Below are positions 8,866-16,724 of a stretch of 64,000 bases of DNA, one piece after another. The notes under the pieces were generated by a model that had not been told where the DNA came from, ran no database searches, and was given only the letters and a program-made list of their open reading frames with translations. The translations under genes and the position numbers were made by a program. How positions within the stretch are numbered: the first letter of the stretch is position 1; the number at the start of each line of letters is the position of its first letter. This stretch comes from Actinoplanes sandaracinus (GTDB taxonomy: Bacteria > Actinomycetota > Actinomycetes > Mycobacteriales > Micromonosporaceae), in assembly GCF_030009775.1 (NCBI RefSeq), contig NZ_JASCTH010000025.1, positions 25,373-89,372 on the forward strand, given 5' to 3'.

Positions 8866-9726
8866 TCAGCTCCCGTCGGCGACGGCGAGGACGACGAACC
8901 AATGTGTACGGTGCTCGGCGCTCTCGTCGCAGCGCCGGTAGGCCTCATCGATGATCTCCAGGCGCTCCTCGTACGGCAGCGGGCGCAGCATGGTCAGCGC
9001 CTCGGAGAAGATCGGGACCGACATCCAGGCTCGCTGTTCCGCGACACTCAGCCGGTCTTCCACGAAGTGAGCCCGCGCCAGGTCGAATCCGGCGCGGCGC
9101 ACGGCCTGACCCACCGCTTCGACGGTCAGTCCGGGGCCGGTGCCGTCGATGACGGCCCGGTCGGGCACGGCGCCCTTGCGCGCGGCCGCGATCGCGCACG
9201 CCCACTGCATCACCATCGGCATGCCGGGGGCCGGCACCCCGTCGGCCGGGACCAGCGCGAGGTTACGGGCGCCGATGTTGAAGGCGAAGCGCCCGCCGGG
9301 CCGGAGCAGGGTCCGGACCGCCCGGCAGGTGGCGGCGAGGTCGGTGTGCCAGATCGCGGAGTTGCAGACGACCGCGTCGACGCTGCCCGGCGCGACGTGA
9401 CCGTCGATCTCCTCGGCCCGGGAGCGGACCCAGACGACCCGGGGCCCGGGCACCTCGTGGGCGGCGACGGCCAGCATGGCGGCGGACTTGTCGGCGGCGA
9501 TCACCCGGCACCGCGGGGGGACCGCCGCGAGGAGTGTGCGGGTCGTGACGCCGGTGCCGCAGGCCAGGTCGACGACATCGCGCGCGGCGGCGACGCCGGC
9601 CGAGCGGACGAGAAGTTCGCTGGTTCGCCGGTACAGCGGGAAGTCGCGGGCGAAGGCCGCATACCGCTGCGCGTTGACCGGGTTCTCCCAGTCGACGTGA
9701 TCGGGGCTCGTGCTCGTCGGGTTCAT
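8866..9726 (-). CDS. Class I SAM-dependent methyltransferase (RiPP locus)
   Basis: 286 residues from ATG 9726. Motif I is VVDLACGTGVTTRTLL (about residues 48-63), followed by VIAADKSAAML (post-I acidic strand), a motif-IV-like AVVCNSAIWHT and LLRPGGRFAFNIG. This is the architecture of ubiE/Methyltransf_11-type O-, N- or C-methyltransferases. It is the first gene of the divergent operon, and its start lies 263 bp from the carbamoyltransferase start, so the two operons share a bidirectional promoter region. The target may be the peptide, a sugar or a hydroxyl made by the next gene's product. Confidence 0.82.
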   Translation of the reverse strand: MNPTSTSPDHVDWENPVNAQRYAAFARDFPLYRRTSELLVRSAGVAAARDVVDLACGTGVTTRTLLAAVPPRCRVIAADKSAAMLAVAAHEVPGPRVVWVRSRAEEIDGHVAPGSVDAVVCNSAIWHTDLAATCRAVRTLLRPGGRFAFNIGARNLALVPADGVPAPGMPMVMQWACAIAAARKGAVPDRAVIDGTGPGLTVEAVGQAVRRAGFDLARAHFVEDRLSVAEQRAWMSVPIFSEALTMLRPLPYEERLEIIDEAYRRCDESAEHRTHWFVVLAVADGS

Positions 9727-9989
9727 CGCTGACCTCGAAACGACGCCTGGCGTTCCTTGCGCACTGTACCCGTGCGCACACGCTCCGGCGCAGCCCCGAT
9801 CGGGCGGGCAGCGACCGTCCACGGCATCGATTTGCCCAGCGCACCCGGCTTTGTGCCTTCCGGCGTCGGGTTGCGGACAACCCGCGGACACCGCCCGGAT
9901 TGATGACGCCGGTCTATCGTGGCCTGATCGGCGGCGTGGCGCGCCGCGCCGGGAGCGACGCACCAATCCAGTCCGCGGAGGACGATGCC
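9727..9989. promoter_or_regulatory. Divergent promoter region of the RiPP tailoring operons
   Basis: 263 bp separate the start of the minus-strand methyltransferase operon from the GTG of the carbamoyltransferase. Both upstream promoters must lie here. I see no clear consensus -10/-35 pair or palindromic operator. Confidence 0.45.
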
Positions 9990-11690
9990 GTGTGGGTCAT
10001 GGGAATCGCCTGTAGTCACAACTCGGCGGTGGCACTGGTCCGCGACGGGAGGGTCGTCGTCGCGGTGCAGACCGAGCGGCTGGTCCGGATCAAGCGGCAT
10101 CCGTTCCGGATGAGCCGGATGCCGGTGGAGGCCGCCCGGGCGATCGCCTACTGTTTGCGGTACGCGGGAATCGATCTCCCCGACCTAGCCAAGATCGCCG
10201 TCTGTACGCCGTGGGCGGTGTCCGAACCCCGGTTCGACGTCGGCGGCGCCCTCGCCGGCCGGCTGCCCCCGTTCGTCACCGTCGCACACCACCTGGCCCA
10301 TGCCGAGTACGCGTTGCACTACTCGCCGATGGAGCCGGGGCTGGTGGTCGTCTGCGACGGCAGCGGCACCTTCGAACGGGACAGGTCGTTGCTGGACATC
10401 CGGGACCGGACCGAAGGGGCGACGATTCATCGCCGCGGCGCGGCCAAGGAGTCCATCTCGGGGTACGCCTTCGACGGCGCGAACCTCCGTCTGGTGCACC
10501 GGATCGCCTACGGGCGGGCGCCGGGCGGGCCGCACCTGGCCGGCGTCGAGGACGAGGACCGGGCCGGGCTGCTGGAGAGCATGGGGCACCTCTGGCGGTG
10601 GGCCGCGCACTACTGCCACGGCAGTGTGCACGAGGCCGGGAAGGTGATGGGGCTGTCGCCGTTCGGCGATCCACAGGTGCACAGCGACCTGCGGACACTC
10701 CGGCTCGGCCGGGCCGGGCGGATGCTGCTGGACTTCCGCGGCCTGCTGGACCGCTGCCGCACCCCGAACCTCGAGAGCCGCGATGTCACCGGCGAGCGGC
10801 ACTACGCGGACGTCGCGGCACACGTCCAGGCGGTGACCGACGATTTCCTTACCGACCTGTTCCGGTTCCTGCTGGATCGTGTTCCGGCCCGGCACGTCAG
10901 CTACGCCGGGGGCGTCGCGCTCAACGGGATCGCCAACGAGACGGTGCGTCGCCGGCTCGGGGTCGACCTGCACCTGGCCGGCTCGTGCGAGGACAACGGC
11001 ACGGCCATCGGCGCCGCGCTCGCCGCTCATCACGCCGAGACCGGCGTACGCGTACCCGAACCGCCCACCGACTACCACGGCCGCGAGTACGGCCCCGCCG
11101 AGATCGCCGCCGCGGTGGGATCCGGCCGCCGGACCATGCGCCTGGCCGATGCGGAACTGCTGGATTACACGGCCGGAATGCTGGCCGCCGGCCGAGTGGT
11201 CGGCTGGTTCCAGGGCCGTGGCGAGTTCGGTCCGCGCGCCCTCGGCAACCGCAGCATCCTGGCCGACGCCCGGGACGCCGGGATGCAGGACCGCCTGAAC
11301 CACCGTGTGAAGCACCGGGAGGCGTTCCGGCCGTACGCGCCCGCGGTTCTCGAGGAGCACGCCGGCAAGTACTTCGACCTCGCCGGGCCGTCGCCGATGA
11401 TGCTGCGCGTCGTCCCGGTCACCACGGACGCTCTGCCGGCGGTCACGCACGTCGACGGCAGCGCTCGTGTGCAGACGGTCGCCCGGTCCCAGAATCCCCG
11501 GTTCTACGACCTGATCGCGGCGTTCCAGGCCCGCACCGGAGTCCCGGTGCTGCTGAACACCTCCTTCAACCGCGCCGGCGAGCCGATCGTCGAGACGCCG
11601 CACGACGCACTGGACACCTTCGACCGTACCGAGATGGACCTGCTGGTCCTGGGCAACACGGTCGTCACACGGAACAGAGACGCGACATGA
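9990..11690 (+). CDS. O-carbamoyltransferase, NodU/CmcH/TobZ family
   Basis: 566 residues from GTG 9990, with GGAGGA at 9977-9982. The N-terminal actin-like domain opens with WVMGIACSHNSAVALVRDG and TERLVRIKRH, typical of the family, and includes HHLAHAEYA. The middle contains YAGGVALNG and ENDNGTAIGAAL-like segments (here CEDNGTAIGAAL). The YrdC-like C-terminal part has FQGRGEFGPRALGNRSI and NTSFNRAGEPIVETP. Relatives move carbamoyl from carbamoyl phosphate, through carbamoyl-AMP, to a sugar or polyketide hydroxyl. Here a glycosyl residue added by one of the locus's two glycosyltransferases, or a hydroxylated side chain, is a plausible acceptor. It overlaps the next gene by ATGA. Confidence 0.92.
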   Translation: MWVMGIACSHNSAVALVRDGRVVVAVQTERLVRIKRHPFRMSRMPVEAARAIAYCLRYAGIDLPDLAKIAVCTPWAVSEPRFDVGGALAGRLPPFVTVAHHLAHAEYALHYSPMEPGLVVVCDGSGTFERDRSLLDIRDRTEGATIHRRGAAKESISGYAFDGANLRLVHRIAYGRAPGGPHLAGVEDEDRAGLLESMGHLWRWAAHYCHGSVHEAGKVMGLSPFGDPQVHSDLRTLRLGRAGRMLLDFRGLLDRCRTPNLESRDVTGERHYADVAAHVQAVTDDFLTDLFRFLLDRVPARHVSYAGGVALNGIANETVRRRLGVDLHLAGSCEDNGTAIGAALAAHHAETGVRVPEPPTDYHGREYGPAEIAAAVGSGRRTMRLADAELLDYTAGMLAAGRVVGWFQGRGEFGPRALGNRSILADARDAGMQDRLNHRVKHREAFRPYAPAVLEEHAGKYFDLAGPSPMMLRVVPVTTDALPAVTHVDGSARVQTVARSQNPRFYDLIAAFQARTGVPVLLNTSFNRAGEPIVETPHDALDTFDRTEMDLLVLGNTVVTRNRDAT

Positions 11691-12400
11691 CCACTGACCT
11701 GAGCGTCGCGCAGCGGCTGGATCTGCTCGACGACCTCTACCAGCGGCTGCTCCGGGACCGCCCGGCGCAGGCCGACCTGTCCGGCCTGCGCGCCGATTAC
11801 GAGCGTTCCGGCTTCGTCCAGGTGGCCGGCATGCTCGCCGCCGAACCGCTGGCCGAACTGGCCGACCACCTCCTCGCCCTGCTGTCGCCACTGGCGATGC
11901 GGGTCGAGATGCGCCACGAGGTCGACGAGGCCGGCGCCCGGCTGACCCACGGCCACCGGTTCGCCCGGTTCGACCCTGATTCCCTGGCGGACCCGCGGTT
12001 GCGCGGACAGATGAGCCAGTTGCTGGACCGGCTCGGCGTGACCGAGTTCGGCCGGTTGCTGGCCGATCGGCTCACACCGGTGGTCGGCGCCGTCGCCGGG
12101 CCGGTCCACTACCGCCGGATCTTCTTCAACCTCTACGCCGAGGGCGACTACATCGGACCGCACGACGATCGGCACATGGGCGATCGGCTGACCGTCTACT
12201 TCCCGGTGCCACGGGCCGCGCCGGGCGCGCTGCGGGTGCTCCGCGACGGCCACCTTCAATTGCGCTACGACGCGGTCGGCACGCTGAACATCCTCGGCCC
12301 GCGGATCTGGCACGACGTGCCGCCTCTGGTTCGTGACCGCTCGGGCGAGCCGCCGCGCCGGCTCAACCTGGTCCTCCGGTACGACCTCGCCGCCGGCTGA
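11687..12400 (+). CDS. Phytanoyl/prolyl-hydroxylase-like 2OG-Fe(II) oxygenase (RiPP locus)
   Basis: 237 residues from ATG 11687, coupled by ATGA to the carbamoyltransferase. The iron site is suggested by IGPHDDRHMGDRLTVYFPV (an H-x-D type pair) and a later His in GPRIWHDVPPL, followed by RRLNLVLRYDL, whose Arg would bind 2-oxoglutarate. The N-terminal 60 residues are helical. It is short for the family but complete. Carbamoyltransferase and oxygenase in one transcript suggest hydroxylation and carbamoylation of the same moiety (inference). Confidence 0.78.
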   Translation: MTTDLSVAQRLDLLDDLYQRLLRDRPAQADLSGLRADYERSGFVQVAGMLAAEPLAELADHLLALLSPLAMRVEMRHEVDEAGARLTHGHRFARFDPDSLADPRLRGQMSQLLDRLGVTEFGRLLADRLTPVVGAVAGPVHYRRIFFNLYAEGDYIGPHDDRHMGDRLTVYFPVPRAAPGALRVLRDGHLQLRYDAVGTLNILGPRIWHDVPPLVRDRSGEPPRRLNLVLRYDLAAG

Positions 12401-12799
12401 CCCCCGCTCCGGATAGCGAAAATAGCCCCACACCCGTCGTTATCAGGTTCGAATTCTCTCATTGCAGAACTTCCCGAATCGGCCCGCGCCCTGCGCCCGG
12501 TGTGCCCGAAATTTTCCGCAAAAGTGACCCGGCGGCGGTCGGTTCGAGGACAGGTAACTGTCGTCCGGAAGACGCTGCGAACGAACTTCAGTCGCTTGTG
12601 GATGTCCCATTAACCGACCGGTGGAGACGGAATCCTGAAATGGATCTATGCACTCGAAGCTGACCATTGCTCTCGATCTTAGCTGGTGCAATAGTGAGCC
12701 AATCGGGCCACAGTTGAATTTCCCTGCGACGCCGCAGCGTGCCGATCATCGTGAGGTTGCGTCGACGTGGGCGCGGGCACCCTTCATTCGGAGGCAGCG
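12401..12799 (+). promoter_or_regulatory. Leader region of the precursor operon
   Basis: 399 bp without a gene and noticeably lower in GC than its surroundings (runs such as GAAATTTTCC and CCATTAACC). It separates the oxygenase gene from the first precursor and very probably holds the promoter of the precursor/MNIO operon. Highly expressed precursor genes usually have their own promoter. I could not identify a convincing -10/-35 pair, operator or terminator by eye. Confidence 0.4.
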
Positions 12800-12976
12800 A
12801 TGACCACTGGGAACGAACCGAGCAATGTCCCCATCAAGGCGCCGGTCGAGAAAGTGCGCCTGGTTGACGAGGGCCGGGTCGAGATCACCTTCTTGATCGA
12901 CGAGCTGGTCAAACGAATCGACATCGACCAACTTCGTCCGCTGGACTCCTGCGGCGGCTGCGACAGCTGTAACTGA
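12800..12976 (+). CDS. RiPP precursor peptide 1, C-terminal CGGCDSCN core
   Basis: 58 residues from ATG 12800, with GGAGG five bases upstream; a longer in-frame start at 12767 has no ribosome site. The first 15 residues are polar. A conserved leader block follows (VRLVDEGRVEITFLIDELVK), with a beta-strand-then-helix pattern suited to recognition by a PqqD-like domain. The peptide ends LDSCGGCDSCN, with three cysteines in C-G-G-C-D-S-C spacing. The leader aligns with that of the next gene (RVVLEDTGRMTVQFRVEDLL). The position directly upstream of an MNIO gene set and the C-terminal Cys cluster make it a precursor whose cysteines are probably oxidised. I know no described family with this core. 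Confidence 0.82.
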   Translation: MTTGNEPSNVPIKAPVEKVRLVDEGRVEITFLIDELVKRIDIDQLRPLDSCGGCDSCN

Positions 12977-12991
12977 GAGGGGAGAGCGATC

Positions 12992-13174
12992 ATGGCCGGC
13001 GAGGAGAAGTTCGAACGGGCCGCTGAGGCCAAGGAAGCGCGCGTCGTACTGGAGGACACCGGGCGGATGACGGTCCAGTTCCGCGTGGAGGACCTGCTGC
13101 GCCTGCTGGAGCCGGGCGGCGATCTCGCCGCGCATTGCAGCGGCTGTGATGGCTGCATGGGCTGCTCGATGTAA
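12992..13174 (+). CDS. RiPP precursor peptide 2, C-terminal CSGCDGCMGCSM core
   Basis: 60 residues from ATG 12992, 15 bp after precursor 1, with GAGGGGAG upstream. The N-terminus is highly charged (EEKFERAAEAKEAR). It is followed by the leader block shared with precursor 1 and a core of CSGCDGCMGCSM with four cysteines spaced CxxCxxCxxC. The common element of both cores is C-x-G-C-D-x-C. The product is probably processed by the same MNIO/partner pair. The end of the gene is tandemly duplicated just downstream (see the repeat at 13153-13212), which points to recent core evolution. Confidence 0.82.
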   Translation: MAGEEKFERAAEAKEARVVLEDTGRMTVQFRVEDLLRLLEPGGDLAAHCSGCDGCMGCSM

Positions 13175-13212
13175 TGGCGGAACTGCATGGGCCGCTCGAG
13201 GTGACGACGGAA
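13153..13212 (+). repeat. 30-bp tandem duplication of the precursor 2 core end
   Basis: Two adjacent 30-base units (13153-13182 and 13183-13212) match at 25 of 30 positions. The first encodes the final CMGCSM and stop of precursor 2. The second, read in the same phase, would give CMGRSR and a stop, so it is a decayed copy lying in the spacer before the asparagine-synthetase gene. Confidence 0.8.
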
Positions 13213-13223
13213 CCGTCGGCCGC

Positions 13224-14999
13224 ATGTGCGGGATAGCGGGCGTGCTGGGCGCCGGCGACCAGAGGGCGATCACGGAGATGATCGCGGCGCTGGAGCATCG
13301 CGGCCCGGACGGCGCCGGCCGGCGGATCCGCAGTGGTGTCCACCTCGCGGCGGCCCGGCTGGCGATCATCGATCCGGCCGCGGGCCCGCAGCCCGTCTCC
13401 GGTCACGGGGACACCGCGGCGGTGGTGTTCAACGGCGAGATCTACAATCACGGGCCTCTTCGCGCGGAGTTGCGAAGCCGGGGGCACGTTTTCGTCACGG
13501 GCACCGACACCGAGGTGGTCCTCCATTCGTACGAGGAGTGGGGGGAGGATTGTCCCCATCATTTGAGCGGGATGTTCGCGTTCGCCGTCGACGACGGGCG
13601 CCGCGTATTCCTCGCCCGTGACCGGCTCGGCATCAAACCGCTGTACTACGCCATTCTGGAGGGTGGGCGGCGGTTCGCTTTCGCGTCCGAGATCAAGGCC
13701 TTCCTTCGCATTCCGGGATACCGCCCGGAGCTGGACTTCCAGGCTTTTTCCGACGCTCGGCTGATCGGTCACCCGGTGGGCGACAGGACATATTTCTCCG
13801 GCATCCGGAAACTGCCGCCCGGCCACACCCTGATCGTCGGCTACGACGACGGCTGGCTCGACACGGCGCAGCCGCGGCCGTACCACCGCCGCGTGCCGGC
13901 CCGGGAGCCGATGCCGTACCCCGAGGCGGAAGCACTGCTGGAGGCCGCACTCGCGGCCGCGGTCGAGCGGCACCTCGCGGCGGACGTGGAGGTGGGCCTC
14001 ACCCTCTCCGGCGGGCTGGACTCGACGCTGCTCGCGCTCTTCGCGGCGGAGCAGCGGGACACCCCGCTACGAACCTTCACCGCCGCCGACCACGCCGATC
14101 ACCCGGACGTCGTCCAGGCCGGCCATGTCGCCCGGCTCATCGGTGGCACCCACCATGTCACGCTGCCCACCTTCGACGAGTTCCTCGGCGCGATCCCCGC
14201 CTACGTCGCGGCCAACGAACAACCCAGCAGCCTGCACGGGTTGCCCTTCTTCCTCGGGTGCCGGCAGATAGCCGGGCACGTGAAGGCCTGCCTGCACGGT
14301 GAAGGGGCGGACGAGCTGTTCGGTGGCTACTCCGTGTACCTGGACCGCGCGCGCCACCTCAGGCGGATCCGAGCCCGGCTCGCCACCTTCGACGGGCTCG
14401 CGGCCAGGCCCGGCCCGCGCGCCCTGGAGACGGTGCGGAGGCTGGTCACCGCCGACGGATTCGACGACTACCTGACGGAGTTGCTCGACCTCAACCTCAC
14501 CGACCAGCTCGAACGCAATCACCTGGACCCGGTGGACCAGTGCGGGATGGCGGCCGGGCTGGAGCTGCGGGTGCCGTACCTCGACGACGACCTGGTGGCG
14601 CTGACTGGCCGGTTGCCGGTCGGCTTCCTGGTCCGCGCCGACCTCGGTATCCGCAAGTACATCCTGCGGCGCCTGGCGTTGCGGCGATTCGGCGACTCGG
14701 TCACCGACGTCGTGCTGCGGGAGAAGCTCGGCGTGCCGTCCTCCGGCGCCCGGTTCCTGGCTCGTTTCGCCGGTCTCTGCGACGACCTGCTGCCGCCCTC
14801 CTACCTCGCGTCGCATCCGCTCGGCGCCGGTTTCGCGACCAAGCACGCGCTGGTGATCTTCGAGATGTTCTTCGAGACGTTCTTCGTGCACCGAGGCGAC
14901 CCGGCCGGCATCGGCACCGTGACGGACTTCCTGTCGGGCGCCCGGGCCGGCCGGAGAAGCGCCCTGGCCGGTTACGGACTGGAGGAGATGCCCGCGTGA
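13224..14999 (+). CDS. Asparagine synthetase B-like amidotransferase 1 (RiPP locus)
   Basis: 591 residues from ATG 13224, chosen because it places the catalytic glutaminase Cys at position 2 (MCGIAG). Intact class II glutaminase features follow: EHRGPDGAG, NGEIYNH, GTDTEVVLHSYEEWG. The synthetase half has the pyrophosphate loop SGGLDST (about residue 262) and GEGADELFGGY. Free AsnB makes asparagine from aspartate and glutamine with ATP. In RiPP clusters such enzymes activate a carboxylate for amidation or for macrolactam closure, as in lasso peptides, but no lasso protease or lasso-type leader is present here. There is no strong ribosome site at this start; translation may depend on the precursor 2 gene 49 bp upstream. 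Confidence 0.85.
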   Translation: MCGIAGVLGAGDQRAITEMIAALEHRGPDGAGRRIRSGVHLAAARLAIIDPAAGPQPVSGHGDTAAVVFNGEIYNHGPLRAELRSRGHVFVTGTDTEVVLHSYEEWGEDCPHHLSGMFAFAVDDGRRVFLARDRLGIKPLYYAILEGGRRFAFASEIKAFLRIPGYRPELDFQAFSDARLIGHPVGDRTYFSGIRKLPPGHTLIVGYDDGWLDTAQPRPYHRRVPAREPMPYPEAEALLEAALAAAVERHLAADVEVGLTLSGGLDSTLLALFAAEQRDTPLRTFTAADHADHPDVVQAGHVARLIGGTHHVTLPTFDEFLGAIPAYVAANEQPSSLHGLPFFLGCRQIAGHVKACLHGEGADELFGGYSVYLDRARHLRRIRARLATFDGLAARPGPRALETVRRLVTADGFDDYLTELLDLNLTDQLERNHLDPVDQCGMAAGLELRVPYLDDDLVALTGRLPVGFLVRADLGIRKYILRRLALRRFGDSVTDVVLREKLGVPSSGARFLARFAGLCDDLLPPSYLASHPLGAGFATKHALVIFEMFFETFFVHRGDPAGIGTVTDFLSGARAGRRSALAGYGLEEMPA

Positions 15000-15874
15000 C
15001 CACCTCTGAACTCCAGGCGTGCCTCGCCCGGCTCTACGTCGACGACGCGTTCCGCGAGCTGTTCCTGCGCTGGCCCGAGGCCGCCTTGCAGGGCTATGAG
15101 CTGGACCCCGTCGAGGACCGCGCGGTGCGCGGCCTCGACGTCGCGGCTCTGCGGTTCTTCGCGGCGTCGCTGCGCAACAAACGGGTGAAACGATTCCGCC
15201 ACGCCTATCCCGCCCTGTTCGCGCTCGGCCATCCGCACGTGGACCGGCTCGCCGCCCGCTATCACCAGGTCTGCGGCGACGACGGGCGGCTCGGCATCCA
15301 TGAGGACATCCTGGCCTTCGGCCGGTTCATCGAGCGTTGCGCCGCGGGCGACGACATCCTTCCGCCGTACGTCAGTGACCTCGCCCGCTTCGAGCGGCAC
15401 TACTACGCCGCGTCGGCCGAGGTGGCACCCGCGGTCCGGCCCGCCGGCGCCCTGGACGAGGAATCCCGCCCGGCCCGTCACCCCGGGATCCGGATGGTCA
15501 CCTTCGATCACGACGTGGTGGCCATCGAGGAGGCCGTCACCTCCGGACGGAAACCCTCCGAGGAGGCGTCGGCCGGCGGGTACCCGATCGTGTTCCGGCA
15601 TCGCACGCCGGACGCCCCGCACGGCATGGTCCGGATCAACACCCCGACCGCCGCGGTCGTCGACGCCTGCGACGGAACCCGGCCGATGCCGGCTGTCGTC
15701 GACCACGTGCGGTCCCGCCTCGGCATCGCCGACGATCTGACCACGCCGGTCACCGAGACGGTCATCCGGTTGCTCGACCGCGGCGTCCTGACGCCCGTTC
15801 CGCTCGACGGCTCACGCGACACCGCCCCGGCAGAGGTCCTGGTAGCAGATTGGGTCCACGATGAGAGCTTCTGA
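14997..15874 (+). CDS. MNIO partner protein with PqqD-like C-terminal domain
   Basis: 292 residues from GTG 14997, overlapping the stop of the preceding gene (GTGA). The N-terminal part (about 1-150) is helical, with ELFLRWPEAALQGYELDP and LRNKRVKRFRHAYPALFAL, resembling the helical partner proteins encoded beside DUF692/MNIO enzymes. Residues 190-285 look like a PqqD/RRE fold: VFRHRTPDAPHGMVRINTPT, AAVVDACDGTRPM, ETVIRLLDRGVLTPV. The product would bind the precursor leader and deliver it to the MNIO encoded next, whose ATG lies inside this gene's last codons (14-nt overlap). The role is inferred from family patterns and operon position. Confidence 0.72.
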
Positions 15875-16715
15875 TCCACTGGCGCGAATTCCCTACCTTG
15901 GCTCCGGGCTCGGCTATCGGCGTCAGATACGCGACGCGATCCGGGCCGCCACGGACGAGATCGACTTCCTGGAGATCGTGACCGAGCAGTTCATGGGCAG
16001 CACCGACAAGGACGGCGAGCTGGCCGAGATCTGCGAACGGTTCACCGTCATCCCGCACGGGGTCGGCCTCTCGATCGGCTCGGCGGCCCCGTTGGACAGC
16101 GACTATCTGGAACGTGTCCGGCGGGTCAGCGACCGCACCGGCTGCCCCTACTACAGCGAGCACCTGGCGCTGACCCAGGTGCCCGGCATCGACATCGGCC
16201 ACCTGTCTCCGCTGTGGTTCACCGAGCCGGCGCTGGCCTGCACGATCCGCAACGTACGCCGGGTGCAGGATCTGCTCGGCAAGCCGCTGGTGCTCGAGAA
16301 CGTGACCTACCAGTTCGACATCCCCGAGGCGCAGATGAGTCAGGCCGAGTTCTTCGGCCGCCTGGTCGACGCCACGGACTGCGGCATTCTGCTCGACGTC
16401 ACCAACCTCCACATCAACTCGGTGAACCATCATTTCGACCCGATCGCGTTCCTCGCCGAGATGCCCGTCGAGCGGATCGTGCAGATCCACCTCGCCGGCG
16501 GCTTCTGGAGCGACGGGATCCTGGTCGACGGCCACAGCGAGCAGGTGCACCCGGAGGTCTGGGAACTGCTCGCCCACCTGACCGGGCTGGTCGACCTGCG
16601 GGGCAGCATCCTGGAGCACGACGACAACTTCCCGGACGATCCCGGTGTGCTGTTCCAGCAGGTCGCCCGGGCCCGCGAGATGATCAGCCGCGGCCGTGCC
16701 CGCGTCCAGGCCTGA
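15861..16715 (+). CDS. Multinuclear non-heme iron oxidase (MNIO, DUF692)
   Basis: 284 residues, full length for the family. Signature segments of the TIM-barrel iron site are present: the opening YLGSGLGYRRQIRDAI, DFLEIVTEQFMG, PHGVGLSIGS, CPYYSEHLAL, LVLENVTYQFD, LLDVTNLHINSVNH, VQIHLAGG, VDGHSEQVHPE and LEHDDNFPD, supplying the His, Asp, Asn and Glu ligands seen in MbnB-type enzymes. Characterised members oxidise cysteine (oxazolone/thioamide in methanobactin, beta-carbon excision in thiaglutamate) or C-terminal residues with a partner protein. The Cys-rich cores encoded upstream are the obvious substrates. The partner gene overlaps it by 14 nt. Confidence 0.93.
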   Translation: MRASDPLARIPYLGSGLGYRRQIRDAIRAATDEIDFLEIVTEQFMGSTDKDGELAEICERFTVIPHGVGLSIGSAAPLDSDYLERVRRVSDRTGCPYYSEHLALTQVPGIDIGHLSPLWFTEPALACTIRNVRRVQDLLGKPLVLENVTYQFDIPEAQMSQAEFFGRLVDATDCGILLDVTNLHINSVNHHFDPIAFLAEMPVERIVQIHLAGGFWSDGILVDGHSEQVHPEVWELLAHLTGLVDLRGSILEHDDNFPDDPGVLFQQVARAREMISRGRARVQA

Positions 16716-16724
16716 GGCCGCCGC

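Noticed and set aside
10211..12400. 729-codon plus-strand frame starting inside the carbamoyltransferase gene
   Set aside because: Its first 490 residues are an out-of-frame reading of the carbamoyltransferase; only the part from 11687 (the oxygenase) is real.
13224..14999. Lasso-peptide cluster
   Set aside because: The asparagine-synthetase homologues suggested it, but there is no lasso B-type protease, and the precursors lack the leader Thr and N-terminal Gly/Ala core with an Asp/Glu at ring position 7-9.
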